DNA from: Paludibacteraceae bacterium
GTDB taxonomy: Bacteria > Bacteroidota > Bacteroidia > Bacteroidales > Paludibacteraceae
Direction of reading: 5' to 3'
NCBI GenBank assembly: GCA_905233375.1
Contig: CAJOEJ010000008.1
Span: 34,363-98,362 of the forward strand
Length of the DNA stretch: 64,000 nucleotides
Part shown: positions 18,085 to 26,057 of the stretch, piece by piece
Numbering within the stretch: position 1 is the stretch's first letter
Layout of the letters: each line of letters starts with the position of its first letter
Position numbers and translations under genes: made by a program
Notes under the pieces: generated by a model
The model's input: only the letters and a program-made list of their open reading frames with translations
Told to the model about the DNA's origin: nothing
Database searches by the model: none

Positions 18085-19233
18085 ATGCAAGGCAATTTCA
18101 CGTACTACAATCCCACCAGACTTTATTTTGGTGAAGCGTCTTTGGACAAACTCAAAGACGAGTTGACGAACTATGGCAACACCGTATTGCTCAACTATGG
18201 CAGCGGTAGTGTCAAGCGGAACGGCATCTACGACCGGGTGGTCGCCATCCTGCGTGAAGGCGGCAAAACGATCATTGAGAACCCCGGTGTGATGTCGAAC
18301 CCCACGCTGGAGAAACTGGACGAAGGCATTCGCATCGCCCGTGAGAATAAAGTAGAGTGGATCCTATCGCTGGGTGGTGGCAGCGTGTGCGACTACTCCA
18401 AAGGAGTAGCGGCTTCGGTCAATTTCGAGGGCGACTACTGGAATGAGTTCTGGGTAGAAGGCAAACAGCCGCCTAAGGACCAGCGGATCCTGCCCATAGG
18501 CTGTATTCTCACAATGGCTGGAACGGGCTCCGAGATGAACGGAGGTGCGGTAATAACAGACGCGGCTAACAGCAACAAACTCGGTCATGTCTTCGACAGC
18601 CGTCTGATGCCTAAGTTCGCTATCCTCAACCCGCGGTTTACTATGACCGTGCCGCTCGACCAGATGAAAGCTGGTATCTACGACATCATGAACCATATCT
18701 TTGAACAGTATTTCAGTGATTTTGACGACAATACCAGCGATTATATCTCCGAAGGACTAATGCGTTCGCTGATCGTGGCTTCGCGTGCGGCGGTTAAGAA
18801 CCCGCAGGACTACGAAGCGCGTTCCAACATTATGTGGACAGCTACCTGGGCGCTCAATACGCTCATTAAATGCGGCAAATCCGAAGATTGGATGGTACAT
18901 ATGATCGGTCACTCGCTCGGCGCCTGGACCCACGCGCCGCATGGATATTGCCTGGCTTCCGTGTCTATGGCGTACTACCGCCGTGCGATGAAAAACGGCT
19001 ATGCCAAGTTCGAACGCTTTGCCCGTAACGTATGGGGCGTCAATACTGCCGAAGAAGGTCTCGAAGCGCTCCGTAACTGGATGCTCGAAATAGGTCTTCC
19101 GCTCACCATTTCCGAGATAGGCGCTACGCCGGATATGATAGACGACATCGTCTCTACAACCGTCATCTATCCCGCCGGCTACCTCGACCTCACTCCGGAA
19201 GATATCAAAGCGATCTTAAACGATAGTTTATAA
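18085..19233 (+). CDS. Iron-containing alcohol dehydrogenase (butanol dehydrogenase type)
   Basis: The 382-residue NAD(P)H-dependent enzyme interconverts aldehydes and alcohols in the cytosol. It shows the nucleotide-binding GGGSVCDYSKG, the TMAGTGSEMNGGAVI segment and the metal ligands in IYDIMNHIFEQYF (Asp and His), HMIGHSLGA and HAPHG. It resembles YqhD/BdhA proteins, whose substrates range over many aldehydes. It lies 33 bp after the antiporter and 64 bp before a peroxidase gene; detoxification of reactive aldehydes is a reasonable but unproven role. Confidence 0.92.
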   Translation: MQGNFTYYNPTRLYFGEASLDKLKDELTNYGNTVLLNYGSGSVKRNGIYDRVVAILREGGKTIIENPGVMSNPTLEKLDEGIRIARENKVEWILSLGGGSVCDYSKGVAASVNFEGDYWNEFWVEGKQPPKDQRILPIGCILTMAGTGSEMNGGAVITDAANSNKLGHVFDSRLMPKFAILNPRFTMTVPLDQMKAGIYDIMNHIFEQYFSDFDDNTSDYISEGLMRSLIVASRAAVKNPQDYEARSNIMWTATWALNTLIKCGKSEDWMVHMIGHSLGAWTHAPHGYCLASVSMAYYRRAMKNGYAKFERFARNVWGVNTAEEGLEALRNWMLEIGLPLTISEIGATPDMIDDIVSTTVIYPAGYLDLTPEDIKAILNDSL

Positions 19234-19297
19234 TCCTATCCCCCTCTTTCCCATTGCGGCTGAATGTCGCAAATAACTACAACTAATCTTTATAATT

Positions 19298-19846
19298 ATG
19301 GCAACAATTTATGATTTTAAAGCCCTCTCCAACAGAGGCAAAGAAGTGAATCTCGCGGACTACAAAGGTCAGGTGATTCTTATTGTCAATACCGCTTCCA
19401 AGTGCGGCTTTACCCCGCAATACGACGGGCTGGAGGAACTGTACAAGAAATACAAAGACCGGGGCTTCGTAATTCTTGGCTTCCCCTGCGACCAGTTTGC
19501 CAACCAGGAACCGGGCAGCGACGAGCAGATTGAAGAGTTCTGCCGTCTCAACCACGGCGTGACCTTCCCGCTCATGGCGAAATCGGATGTCAACGGTGCA
19601 AACGCGAACCCTGTCTTCGAGTTTCTCAAGGCACAGGCTCCGACCGAGGAGTACAACGGACTCAAAGCAAAAGCAACACACGCCATGCTCAAGCGTATCA
19701 GTAAGAGTGTGGAGAAAGACAGCGACATCCTATGGAACTTCACCAAGTTCCTCATTTCCCGTGACGGCATGACCATCCAGCGCTTTGCCCCCGTAGCCGA
19801 GCCCAAAGACTTCGAGCCAAACATCGTCGCTGAGTTAGATAAGTAA
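19298..19846 (+). CDS. Glutathione peroxidase family thiol peroxidase
   Basis: The 182-residue protein has the catalytic cysteine at residue 36 (NTASKCGFTPQY), the Gln-bearing FPCDQF motif and the Trp/Asn motif WNFTKFLI, so the peroxidatic tetrad is complete. Family members without selenocysteine usually use thioredoxin rather than glutathione. It reduces peroxides in the cytosol. Length is standard. It is the last intact gene before the polysaccharide locus. Confidence 0.93.
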   Translation: MATIYDFKALSNRGKEVNLADYKGQVILIVNTASKCGFTPQYDGLEELYKKYKDRGFVILGFPCDQFANQEPGSDEQIEEFCRLNHGVTFPLMAKSDVNGANANPVFEFLKAQAPTEEYNGLKAKATHAMLKRISKSVEKDSDILWNFTKFLISRDGMTIQRFAPVAEPKDFEPNIVAELDK

Positions 19847-20029
19847 GAAAATCCTTTGTACCCATGCGTGAGTTCGGGTAGACTTTGGGACATAGGACTT
19901 CCCGTAGGTTTTCCTGAACTGGCTCCCAAAGATTTATCTACGGAGCAGGCAGCGGAACTGTACGATGTGGGCGCCAAGAGTCCCGCTTATACCACCCGCA
20001 TAGATGATATCCTGGTCCTGAAATGCTGA
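19847..20029 (+). pseudogene. Coding remnant of about 50 codons, origin uncertain
   Basis: After the peroxidase stop, the same frame stays open to a TGA at 20027 and encodes a protein-like stretch (RLWDIGLPVGFPELAPKDL, then TTRIDDILVLKC). There is no ATG; a GTG at 19868 is the only obvious start. The IGLP and terminal DDI patterns loosely recall the C-terminus of iron alcohol dehydrogenases, so it may be a decayed paralog tail, but this is weak. Confidence 0.3.
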
Positions 20030-20137
20030 TGACGTACTCCTTAATTATATTCGCGTGTGCGTGCGTGTGTATGTCTATGTGAAAAACAGCCGTTTTGAGG
20101 GCAAAACAAAACTATTTTGCACTTTTCTCCGCATATA
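20030..20137. other. Intergenic spacer with GT-alternating tract and hairpin
   Basis: It holds a purine-pyrimidine alternating tract (about 20051-20078, GCGTGTGCGTGCGTGTGTAT) and a 6-bp hairpin GTTTTG-AGGG-CAAAAC (20092-20107), followed by the fdtB promoter. No gene is visible. Confidence 0.6.
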
Positions 20138-20169
20138 TTTGCATATGTGACAAAAAAGCAGTACCTTTG
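20138..20169 (+). promoter_or_regulatory. fdtB promoter, first promoter of the polysaccharide locus
   Basis: TTTG (20138-20141), 20-bp spacer, TACCTTTG (20162-20169). The -33 box lies within CATATATTTGCATATG. The whole region resembles the promoter in front of the Wzt-like gene. Confidence 0.8.
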
Positions 20170-20197
20170 TAGCCTCAAAGGTTATAGAAGAAAGATT

Positions 20198-21859
20198 ATG
20201 ACAGTTCCTTTTTTGAGTTTACATGACGTGACAGCCATGCACGGAGAGGAGATCCGTGAGGCGGCGCGACGCGTGATAGATAGCGGATGGTATCTGCAAG
20301 GCAAAGAGAATGAGGCGTTTGAGCAGCATTATGCGGCGTATATCGGTTCGCCTTACTGCATTGGTTGTGCAAACGGTCTGGACGCACTGATATGGATTTT
20401 CCGCGCCTATATCGAATTGGGTGTGATGCAGCCCGGAGACGAGGTGATCGTTCCGGCTAACACCTACATTGCCACGATCTTAGGCATCACGGAGAATGGT
20501 CTCAAACCGGTTCCTATCGAGCCGCGCAGGGAGACGCTGGAGATCGATGATTCGTTGATTGAGGCGGCTATCACGGAGCGGACGAAAGCGATATGCATCG
20601 TGCATCTGTACGGCAGGAATGCCATGACGGACAAGATCGCGGAGTTGTGCAAGAAATACAACCTCAAGCTCATCGAGGACAATGCGCAGGCACATGGATG
20701 TTATTGGAAGCCTACCTCTGACTCCTCCCTAAAGGGAAGAGGAAATGATTGTTTCGCGAGTGTATGGGGGACTCATACGGCAGATTCTACACAGTACGAT
20801 TTGTTGAAACAAAATGCGATAGCCAATCGCAAGACTCCGCCTGAGGCTGAGGAGATTATGTGGAGCTTGCTGAAAGGGAATAATCTCGGCTTGCACTTCA
20901 GACGTCAGCACATCATTTTAGATTATATCGTGGATTTTATATGCCTTGATAAAGGCTTGGTAATAGAATTAGATGGAGGCTATCATAATGATTCGCAGCA
21001 GAAAGAGTACGACGAACAACGTACGGCACATTTGCAGCATTTGGGATATACAGAGTTGCGATTTACAAATGAGGAGTTGCTGTGTAGTCCTGATGCAGTT
21101 ATTGCAAAGATTAAAGTGGTCGCATCCAACCTCCCCTCCTTTAAGGGAGGGGCAGGGGGTAGGCTTATTCACACGGGCTCGATTGGCGATGCGGCGGGGC
21201 ACTCGTTCTACCCTGGTAAGAATCTCGGCGCGTTGGGCGATGCCGGAGCGGTGACGACCAATGATCCGGAACTGGCTGCGGCGGTGCGTGCCCTTGCGAA
21301 CTATGGCTCCCAACGCAAATATGTCTTCAAATATGCCGGACGAAACAGCCGTTTGGACGAGATTCAGGCTGCCATTCTGGATGTCAAACTGAAGTATCTG
21401 GACGAAGATATCAAGCGTCGTCAGGAAGTGGCGGCGTACTACTATGCGCATATCTCGAATCCGCTCATCGAACTACCTGAACAACTTCCTGACGAGAATA
21501 ACGTCTACCATCTCTTCCCGATCTTGGTAAAGAACTCCTTCCCTTCACGGGTGAAGAGCTCTGCTCGATCGGACTTCCAGTGGACGTCCGTAGAACATCA
21601 TGAGGTAGGCTCGTTGCGGGATGCACTGCACGACTATCTGGCAGAAAAAGAGATAGGTACCGTTATCCATTATCCCATTGCTCCGCACAAGCAAGAGTGC
21701 TATGCAAAACACCCCTCCTTCCAGGGAGGGGACGGGGGTAGGCTTTCCCTCCCTGTCACCGAGTTCCTTGCCGATGCCGAACTGTCGTTGCCTATTAGTC
21801 CCTGCATGACACAGGAGCAGATCGAGTATGTCGTGACGTGTGTAAATCGGTTTAAATAA
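20198..21859 (+). CDS. fdtB: FdtB-like dTDP-sugar aminotransferase interrupted in frame by a DUF559 element and two repeats
   Basis: Without its insertions this is a normal PLP aminotransferase of about 361 residues, like FdtB/QdtB, which aminate C3 of dTDP-3-keto-6-deoxyhexoses. Landmarks are [37 protein letters not shown] and the PLP lysine (about residue 341) in [18 protein letters not shown]. Residues about 171-323 are a foreign DUF559 domain, residues about 447-473 an 81-bp insert and residues about 505-516 a solitary palindromic repeat, all in frame, giving 553 residues. The first insert lies between IEDNAQAHG and [12 protein letters not shown], in a loop next to the active site. The start at 20198 follows the promoter. 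Whether the enzyme still works is unknown. fdtA and fdtC lie 30 kb downstream. Confidence 0.85.
   Translation: MTVPFLSLHDVTAMHGEEIREAARRVIDSGWYLQGKENEAFEQHYAAYIGSPYCIGCANGLDALIWIFRAYIELGVMQPGDEVIVPANTYIATILGITENGLKPVPIEPRRETLEIDDSLIEAAITERTKAICIVHLYGRNAMTDKIAELCKKYNLKLIEDNAQAHGCYWKPTSDSSLKGRGNDCFASVWGTHTADSTQYDLLKQNAIANRKTPPEAEEIMWSLLKGNNLGLHFRRQHIILDYIVDFICLDKGLVIELDGGYHNDSQQKEYDEQRTAHLQHLGYTELRFTNEELLCSPDAVIAKIKVVASNLPSFKGGAGGRLIHTGSIGDAAGHSFYPGKNLGALGDAGAVTTNDPELAAAVRALANYGSQRKYVFKYAGRNSRLDEIQAAILDVKLKYLDEDIKRRQEVAAYYYAHISNPLIELPEQLPDENNVYHLFPILVKNSFPSRVKSSARSDFQWTSVEHHEVGSLRDALHDYLAEKEIGTVIHYPIAPHKQECYAKHPSFQGGDGGRLSLPVTEFLADAELSLPISPCMTQEQIEYVVTCVNRFK
20708..21166 (+). mobile_element. 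459-bp element encoding a DUF559 endonuclease domain, flanked by inverted repeats
   Basis: The element is exactly 153 codons long. Left end (20708-20745) and right end (21128-21166) are imperfect inverted repeats of about 38 bp, both starting AAGCCTACC when read inward and both containing an internal CCTCCCTnAAGG-type palindrome. Between them is a complete DUF559 (Vsr/PD-(D/E)XK-like) domain: [44 protein letters not shown] and LRFTNEELL, with the acidic catalytic residues kept. No intein splice motifs are present. Free-standing DUF559 genes are common in Bacteroidetes; an in-frame copy inside an enzyme gene is unusual. Confidence 0.8.
21536..21616 (+). repeat. 81-bp in-frame repeat-like insertion in fdtB
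   Basis: It separates LVKN from [11 protein letters not shown], which are adjacent in a normal FdtB. It contains two hairpins, CTTCA-CGGG-TGAAG and CGGACTTCC-AGT-GGACGTCCG (one mismatch), and ends GGTAGGCTCG, similar to the ends of the DUF559 element. Confidence 0.6.
21712..21745 (+). repeat. Solitary copy of the DUF559-element terminal repeat
   Basis: These 34 bp match the right terminal repeat at 21133-21166 with about four differences. Both encode a PSF-x-GG-x-GGRL peptide in the fdtB frame. Confidence 0.75.
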
Positions 21860-21874
21860 AATACTGACATCCTG

Positions 21875-21891
21875 CAAAATCGGCGATTTTG
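21875..21891. terminator. Hairpin after fdtB, possible terminator
   Basis: Perfect 8-bp arms CAAAATCG / CGATTTTG around one base (7-bp arms with a realistic 3-base loop) lie 16 bp after the fdtB stop and are followed by T-rich sequence. A similar hairpin precedes the fdtB promoter. Confidence 0.4.
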
Positions 21892-21931
21892 GTTGCAAAA
21901 TAAACATTTTTGAACGATTTTCCCATATATA

Positions 21932-21963
21932 TTTGCATATATGGGATTTTTTTTGTACTTTTG
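21932..21963 (+). promoter_or_regulatory. Promoter of the Wzt-like gene with a dyad around -33
   Basis: TTTG (21932-21935), 20-bp spacer, TACTTTTG (21956-21963). The -33 box is the loop of a perfect 9-bp inverted repeat CCCATATAT-ATTTGC-ATATATGGG (21922-21945), a candidate operator. The leader of about 85 nt contains a GT-alternating stretch that can form a GTGTGTA/TACACAC stem. Confidence 0.75.
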
Positions 21964-22054
21964 CAGCCGCAATCTTTGTGTGCGTGTGTACGCGTACATA
22001 TACACACGAGAGGAACAAGACATTGCACTAAAAATTGGATAACAAAACACAAAA

Positions 22055-23344
22055 ATGAGTAATATAGCAATTGAATTTGAACACGTGTCCAAGCAGTACC
22101 GCTTGGGTCTTGTGTCCACCAAAACATTATCTCACGATATCCGCCGCTTCTGGATAACCAACGTCTTGGGCAAGGAGGATCCCTATCTCAAGATCGGTGA
22201 AACCAATGATCGCGCTTCGAAGGGTAACTCCGAATACGTCTGGGCTCTCCGTGACATTGATTTCAAGGTGGAGCAAGGTGACGTTGTCGGCATCATCGGT
22301 AAGAACGGCGCCGGCAAATCGACGCTGCTGAAACTGCTGAGCCGTGTCACGGGTCCCACTACCGGAACCATTCGGGCACACGGTCGTATTGGTTCTCTTC
22401 TTGAGGTCGGCACCGGCTTCCACGGAGAGATGACAGGTCGTGAGAATATCTTCATGAACGGTGCCATCTTGGGCATGACCCGCGCAGAGATCCAGTCTAA
22501 ATTGGATGAGATCATAGATTTCTCTGGCTGTGAGAGATATATTGACACCCCTGTCAAACGTTACAGTTCAGGTATGACAGTCCGTCTGGGCTTTGCCGTG
22601 GCAGCCTTCCTTGATCCGGAGATTCTCGTTGTGGATGAAGTCCTCGCTGTCGGTGATGCCGAATTCCAAAAAAAAGCGATAGGGAAAATGCAGGATGTAA
22701 GTAGTGGAGAAGGAAGAACAGTGCTTTTTGTAAGTCATAACATGGGTTCCATCCGTCAATTATGCAAGCATGGTATCTTGTTGGAGAACGGACAGATGAA
22801 AGTAACAGGGGAAATCAACTATGTGGTAGATGAATACATGAAATCTACGCACATAGTGGACATGCCTGCATTCTATGATCGTCCGACGATTGATCCGGTC
22901 AAACCCTTCCAGATGTTGCATGCAGAGTTCCAAGATGAGAACGGTCAAATGCGCCAGACATTCTCTTGCGACGAGGATATCATTTTGGAAATGACATTCT
23001 TGGTACGAGAGCGTATCCCTGGCATCTATGGCTATTTCCATTTTTGCCGTGCGGCAGATGAATCGCCGGTATGGGTGTCGGATAGCAATGATGTGATTCG
23101 CAATAAACTGGAGACTTTGCCGTTTGGAGAATCAAAGGTTCGTATTCGTTTCCCGAAACGCACCTTGGCAGGAGGTTCATACTTGGCAGGTCTGAATTTT
23201 ACGAGTCATTTTAGTACTACAGGTTTTAATGTGGAATCTCCTATGTTCTTTGCTACGATTGAAGTGCATGATTATAAGACGGATCGTGCGGATACCCGAT
23301 TGGGAGCCTATAGTACCTTGTTGGACTGGGAATTTGTAAAATAA
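22055..23344 (+). CDS. O-antigen/teichoic-acid ABC transporter ATP-binding protein, Wzt-like
   Basis: The 429-residue protein has an N-terminal ATPase (Walker A GIIGKNGAGKSTLL, signature YSSGMTVRLGFAVAA, Walker B EILVVDEVLAVGD, switch His in VSHNMGS) and a C-terminal domain of about 170 residues like the Wzt glycan-binding domain, which recognises the modified end of a finished O-chain. Wzt works with the permease Wzm to export lipid-linked polysaccharide across the inner membrane. No wzm gene is visible in this window. It has its own promoter. Confidence 0.9.
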   Translation: MSNIAIEFEHVSKQYRLGLVSTKTLSHDIRRFWITNVLGKEDPYLKIGETNDRASKGNSEYVWALRDIDFKVEQGDVVGIIGKNGAGKSTLLKLLSRVTGPTTGTIRAHGRIGSLLEVGTGFHGEMTGRENIFMNGAILGMTRAEIQSKLDEIIDFSGCERYIDTPVKRYSSGMTVRLGFAVAAFLDPEILVVDEVLAVGDAEFQKKAIGKMQDVSSGEGRTVLFVSHNMGSIRQLCKHGILLENGQMKVTGEINYVVDEYMKSTHIVDMPAFYDRPTIDPVKPFQMLHAEFQDENGQMRQTFSCDEDIILEMTFLVRERIPGIYGYFHFCRAADESPVWVSDSNDVIRNKLETLPFGESKVRIRFPKRTLAGGSYLAGLNFTSHFSTTGFNVESPMFFATIEVHDYKTDRADTRLGAYSTLLDWEFVK

Positions 23345-23349
23345 TAGTG

Positions 23350-24909
23350 ATGACAAATAGTTTTAATAATAGTATCGTAGTTTTTGTCTATATCATTGCC
23401 AATGCACTTATCTTCTTGGTGCATGGAGTTTTTTGGGATGATCTGACGATTTTAAATGCATCGAAGGAAGCTATATTGGAGCAATATATTGGTAATGGCA
23501 TGCCATGGACTGGATACTTACATTGCTTTATGCAACAATTGCCTCATACGGTATTGTTGTACCATACGCTGCTGTTTGTGATTGGCTTGGCGAATGTGTT
23601 TTTGTTCCGAGCCATTTTAAAGCACATGCCGCTATCGGAATCTACGCAGTGGTATAGTTCGCTGCTATTTGCAGCTTATCCGTTGGGATTTGCACATATG
23701 GCGATGATTTGCTTCTCCTACAACCTTGGGTTTATGTTGGAGCTGATAGCAATATTGTTGTTGCTTTGTAACCAACCGAAGTTCCATGTGTTGCGGTATG
23801 TGTTATTCTTCATGGTGCAGTTTTTGGCATCCATGTTCCTGCCTTCCACGATAGTACTTATCTTTGGCGTGATACTCTTAGTGGCGTATCTTGCAACAAG
23901 CGAGAATGCTAATTGGAGTTTTGTATATGCGAAGGAATATGTGGCAAAAACTCTAAAGATGGTAATCTATTTTATTCCTTGTTTAGCATTCTGGGCGATA
24001 AAGCAGTTGTACTTCAAACCGATAGGTAGTTATGCGGCAGCGGATTATAACAGTTTTTCGTTACGCAAGACATTGGACTATCCCATCAGCCTGTTGAACT
24101 CGGTGCTGAACACATTCGGGTATTGGATAGATAATGCTTCGGCAGTGTGTGGCTCGATAACCGCAGTTATTTTGTTTGCAGTTTTGACATATGTGCTATA
24201 TCGACTTATTAAAAACAACGAGGACGATAATCAAGAGGAGCGGTTTGTCCCGCTACTGATTAGTAGTGCATTTATCTTCGTATGTGGCATAACGGCATAT
24301 AATCTTGTAGGAGATGTACCAACTTATTTCACGATGGAGGACAGACATGCGATCTTGCTGCAAATGGCTGCTCCTTTGTTATTGTGCGCATTGGTTTGTA
24401 TATGCTGCAAAAACGATAAGATGCGTAAGATTGCTTTTAGCGGAATTGTGTCTGTTTTTATGATAGGTGCTATTTCACAGTATTACGTTGCAATCCAGGA
24501 ATCGCAGAAAAACGATGCAGTATCGTTGTATTTCGCGAATCACGAATTGAATCCAGGGATGGTCTGGGTAATAGATAAGCATGATCCGATGAATTCAGTC
24601 CGATTTTATACATATGCAGGATTATATTATCGTGCTACAGGCAAACAGGATCATTGTTTTATTGTTAACGATTATAATGGTGCCGATTCAACTGTTCTTA
24701 CATTGGCGTATAATCAAGCAGATGCGATTATTGCTGATACTACTAATTTTATCATCGTAGAATCAAATCAGTATAAGTTTGATAAACAAGTGCTTCTCAA
24801 TGTTAAGGATTATTATTTAAACAGGAATAAGTATTTCGACCGATTGCAACGGACTTTTTATGTTCGTGAACAAGCGTTGTGTACAATCAAAAATCAAGAA
24901 GAAATATGA
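23350..24909 (+). CDS. Multi-spanning membrane protein, possible GT-C glycosyltransferase
   Basis: The protein (519 residues) has about 11 transmembrane helices and an acidic motif HGVFWDDL in the first extracytoplasmic loop, a position where GT-C glycosyltransferases carry their catalytic Asp. The C-terminal 130 residues are soluble. I do not recognise a named family; GtrII-like glucosyltransferases are one possibility, O-antigen polymerase another. The first possible start is a GTG at 23347; the ATG at 23350 is preferred. It overlaps the next aminotransferase gene (ATGA). Confidence 0.6.
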   Translation: MTNSFNNSIVVFVYIIANALIFLVHGVFWDDLTILNASKEAILEQYIGNGMPWTGYLHCFMQQLPHTVLLYHTLLFVIGLANVFLFRAILKHMPLSESTQWYSSLLFAAYPLGFAHMAMICFSYNLGFMLELIAILLLLCNQPKFHVLRYVLFFMVQFLASMFLPSTIVLIFGVILLVAYLATSENANWSFVYAKEYVAKTLKMVIYFIPCLAFWAIKQLYFKPIGSYAAADYNSFSLRKTLDYPISLLNSVLNTFGYWIDNASAVCGSITAVILFAVLTYVLYRLIKNNEDDNQEERFVPLLISSAFIFVCGITAYNLVGDVPTYFTMEDRHAILLQMAAPLLLCALVCICCKNDKMRKIAFSGIVSVFMIGAISQYYVAIQESQKNDAVSLYFANHELNPGMVWVIDKHDPMNSVRFYTYAGLYYRATGKQDHCFIVNDYNGADSTVLTLAYNQADAIIADTTNFIIVESNQYKFDKQVLLNVKDYYLNRNKYFDRLQRTFYVREQALCTIKNQEEI

Positions 24910-26057
24910 TTAATTTTAATCAAGCCCATCTTACTGGAAAAGAACTGGAATATATTGCACAGACAGCGGTGGAAAACCATAAGTTGTGCGGTAATGGCGA
25001 GTTTACCAAGAAGTGTCAGCATTTCTTTGAAACGCGTTATGGTTTTAAGAAATGTCTTCTGACTACATCCGGTACAGACGCACTGGAGATGTGTGCCATG
25101 TTATGCAATATCCAGCCTGGGGACGAGGTTATCATTCCGAGTTATACGTTCGTGAGTACAGCATTGGCATTTGTGCGGGAAGGAGCTAAGATCGTGTTTG
25201 CGGATAGTATGCAACGCAATCCGAACTTGGATGCAGAGTCGTTAGAATCACTCATCACGCCGAGAACGAAAGTCATAGTCCCTGTCCACTATGCCGGCAT
25301 TGCGTGTGATATGGACAAGATTATGGCGATAGCAGAGAAGCATAATCTGCTTGTCGTAGAGGACGCAGCTCATTCGTTAGATAGCTATTACCAATCACCA
25401 ATCACCAATCACCAATCACCATTAGGCTCGATAGGCCACCTTGCGGCATTTAGTTTCCATGAGACGAAGAACATCACTGCCGGTGGAGAGGGTGGCTTGC
25501 TGGTTATCAATGATGAGCAATTTATTCATCGTGCCGAGATACTATGGGAGAAAGGTACGAATCGGGCTGAGTTCTTTAGAGGTGCGGTGAATAAATACGG
25601 ATGGGTAGATAAGGGATCAAGTTTCTTGCCTGCTGAGATCAATGCTGCTTTCCTTTGGGCACAGTTGGAGAACGTCGATGATATCCAAGCTAAACGTATT
25701 CAGATATGGAATCGCTATTATGAGGCTATGAAGCCGCTGGCGGAGAAGGGTTATTTCACGATGCCGGACGTGCCGGAGTATGCGACGAATAACGGTCATA
25801 TGTTCTATATGGTGTTTGAGAACTTGGAGAAACGTACGGCGTTTATGAACTATCTGAAAGAGCAAGGTATAGGTGCGGTATTCCATTATCTGAGTTTGCA
25901 CAAGAGTGAGTACTTTAAAGATAAACATGACGGACGTGAGTTGCCTCAGAGCGACCGATATACAGATTGTTTGGTGCGTCTCCCTTTGTTTTATGACTTG
26001 ACGGACGAAGATCAAACGTACATCATTGACAAAATCAAAGCATATTATGGAGTATAA
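24906..26057 (+). CDS. dTDP-4-amino-4,6-dideoxygalactose transaminase, WecE/RffA type
   Basis: The protein (383 residues) begins MINFNQAHLTGKELEYI, characteristic of RffA/WecE, and has TTSGTDALEMCAMLC, VEDAAHSLDSYY and the PLP lysine in FSFHETKNITAGGEGG. The enzyme converts dTDP-4-keto-6-deoxyglucose to dTDP-Fuc4N (thomosamine). A tract of four CCAATCA heptamers inside the gene adds the peptide QSPITNHQSP just after the conserved SYY, where family members normally have a short loop. The frame remains open; a change of one unit would break it. Start chosen at the ATG overlapping the previous stop. Confidence 0.88.
   Translation: MINFNQAHLTGKELEYIAQTAVENHKLCGNGEFTKKCQHFFETRYGFKKCLLTTSGTDALEMCAMLCNIQPGDEVIIPSYTFVSTALAFVREGAKIVFADSMQRNPNLDAESLESLITPRTKVIVPVHYAGIACDMDKIMAIAEKHNLLVVEDAAHSLDSYYQSPITNHQSPLGSIGHLAAFSFHETKNITAGGEGGLLVINDEQFIHRAEILWEKGTNRAEFFRGAVNKYGWVDKGSSFLPAEINAAFLWAQLENVDDIQAKRIQIWNRYYEAMKPLAEKGYFTMPDVPEYATNNGHMFYMVFENLEKRTAFMNYLKEQGIGAVFHYLSLHKSEYFKDKHDGRELPQSDRYTDCLVRLPLFYDLTDEDQTYIIDKIKAYYGV
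25391..25420 (+). repeat. Perfect heptanucleotide repeat inside the WecE-like gene
   Basis: CCAATCA is repeated four times without error plus two bases. It is 7-bp periodic, not a codon multiple, so gain or loss of one unit would shift the frame. Confidence 0.9.

Noticed and set aside
20117..20197. Upstream extension of fdtB to an earlier ATG
   Set aside because: The extension covers the -33 and -7 boxes, so it cannot be transcribed from that promoter.
20708..21166. Intein in the fdtB product
   Set aside because: There is no Cys/Ser/Thr splice junction pattern, no TxxH block and no terminal His-Asn; the domain is DUF559 only and the DNA ends are inverted repeats.
21922..21945. Invertible promoter of the Bacteroides capsule type
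   Set aside because: The inverted repeat is a single 9-bp dyad around the -33 box, not a pair flanking the promoter, and no invertase gene is in the window.
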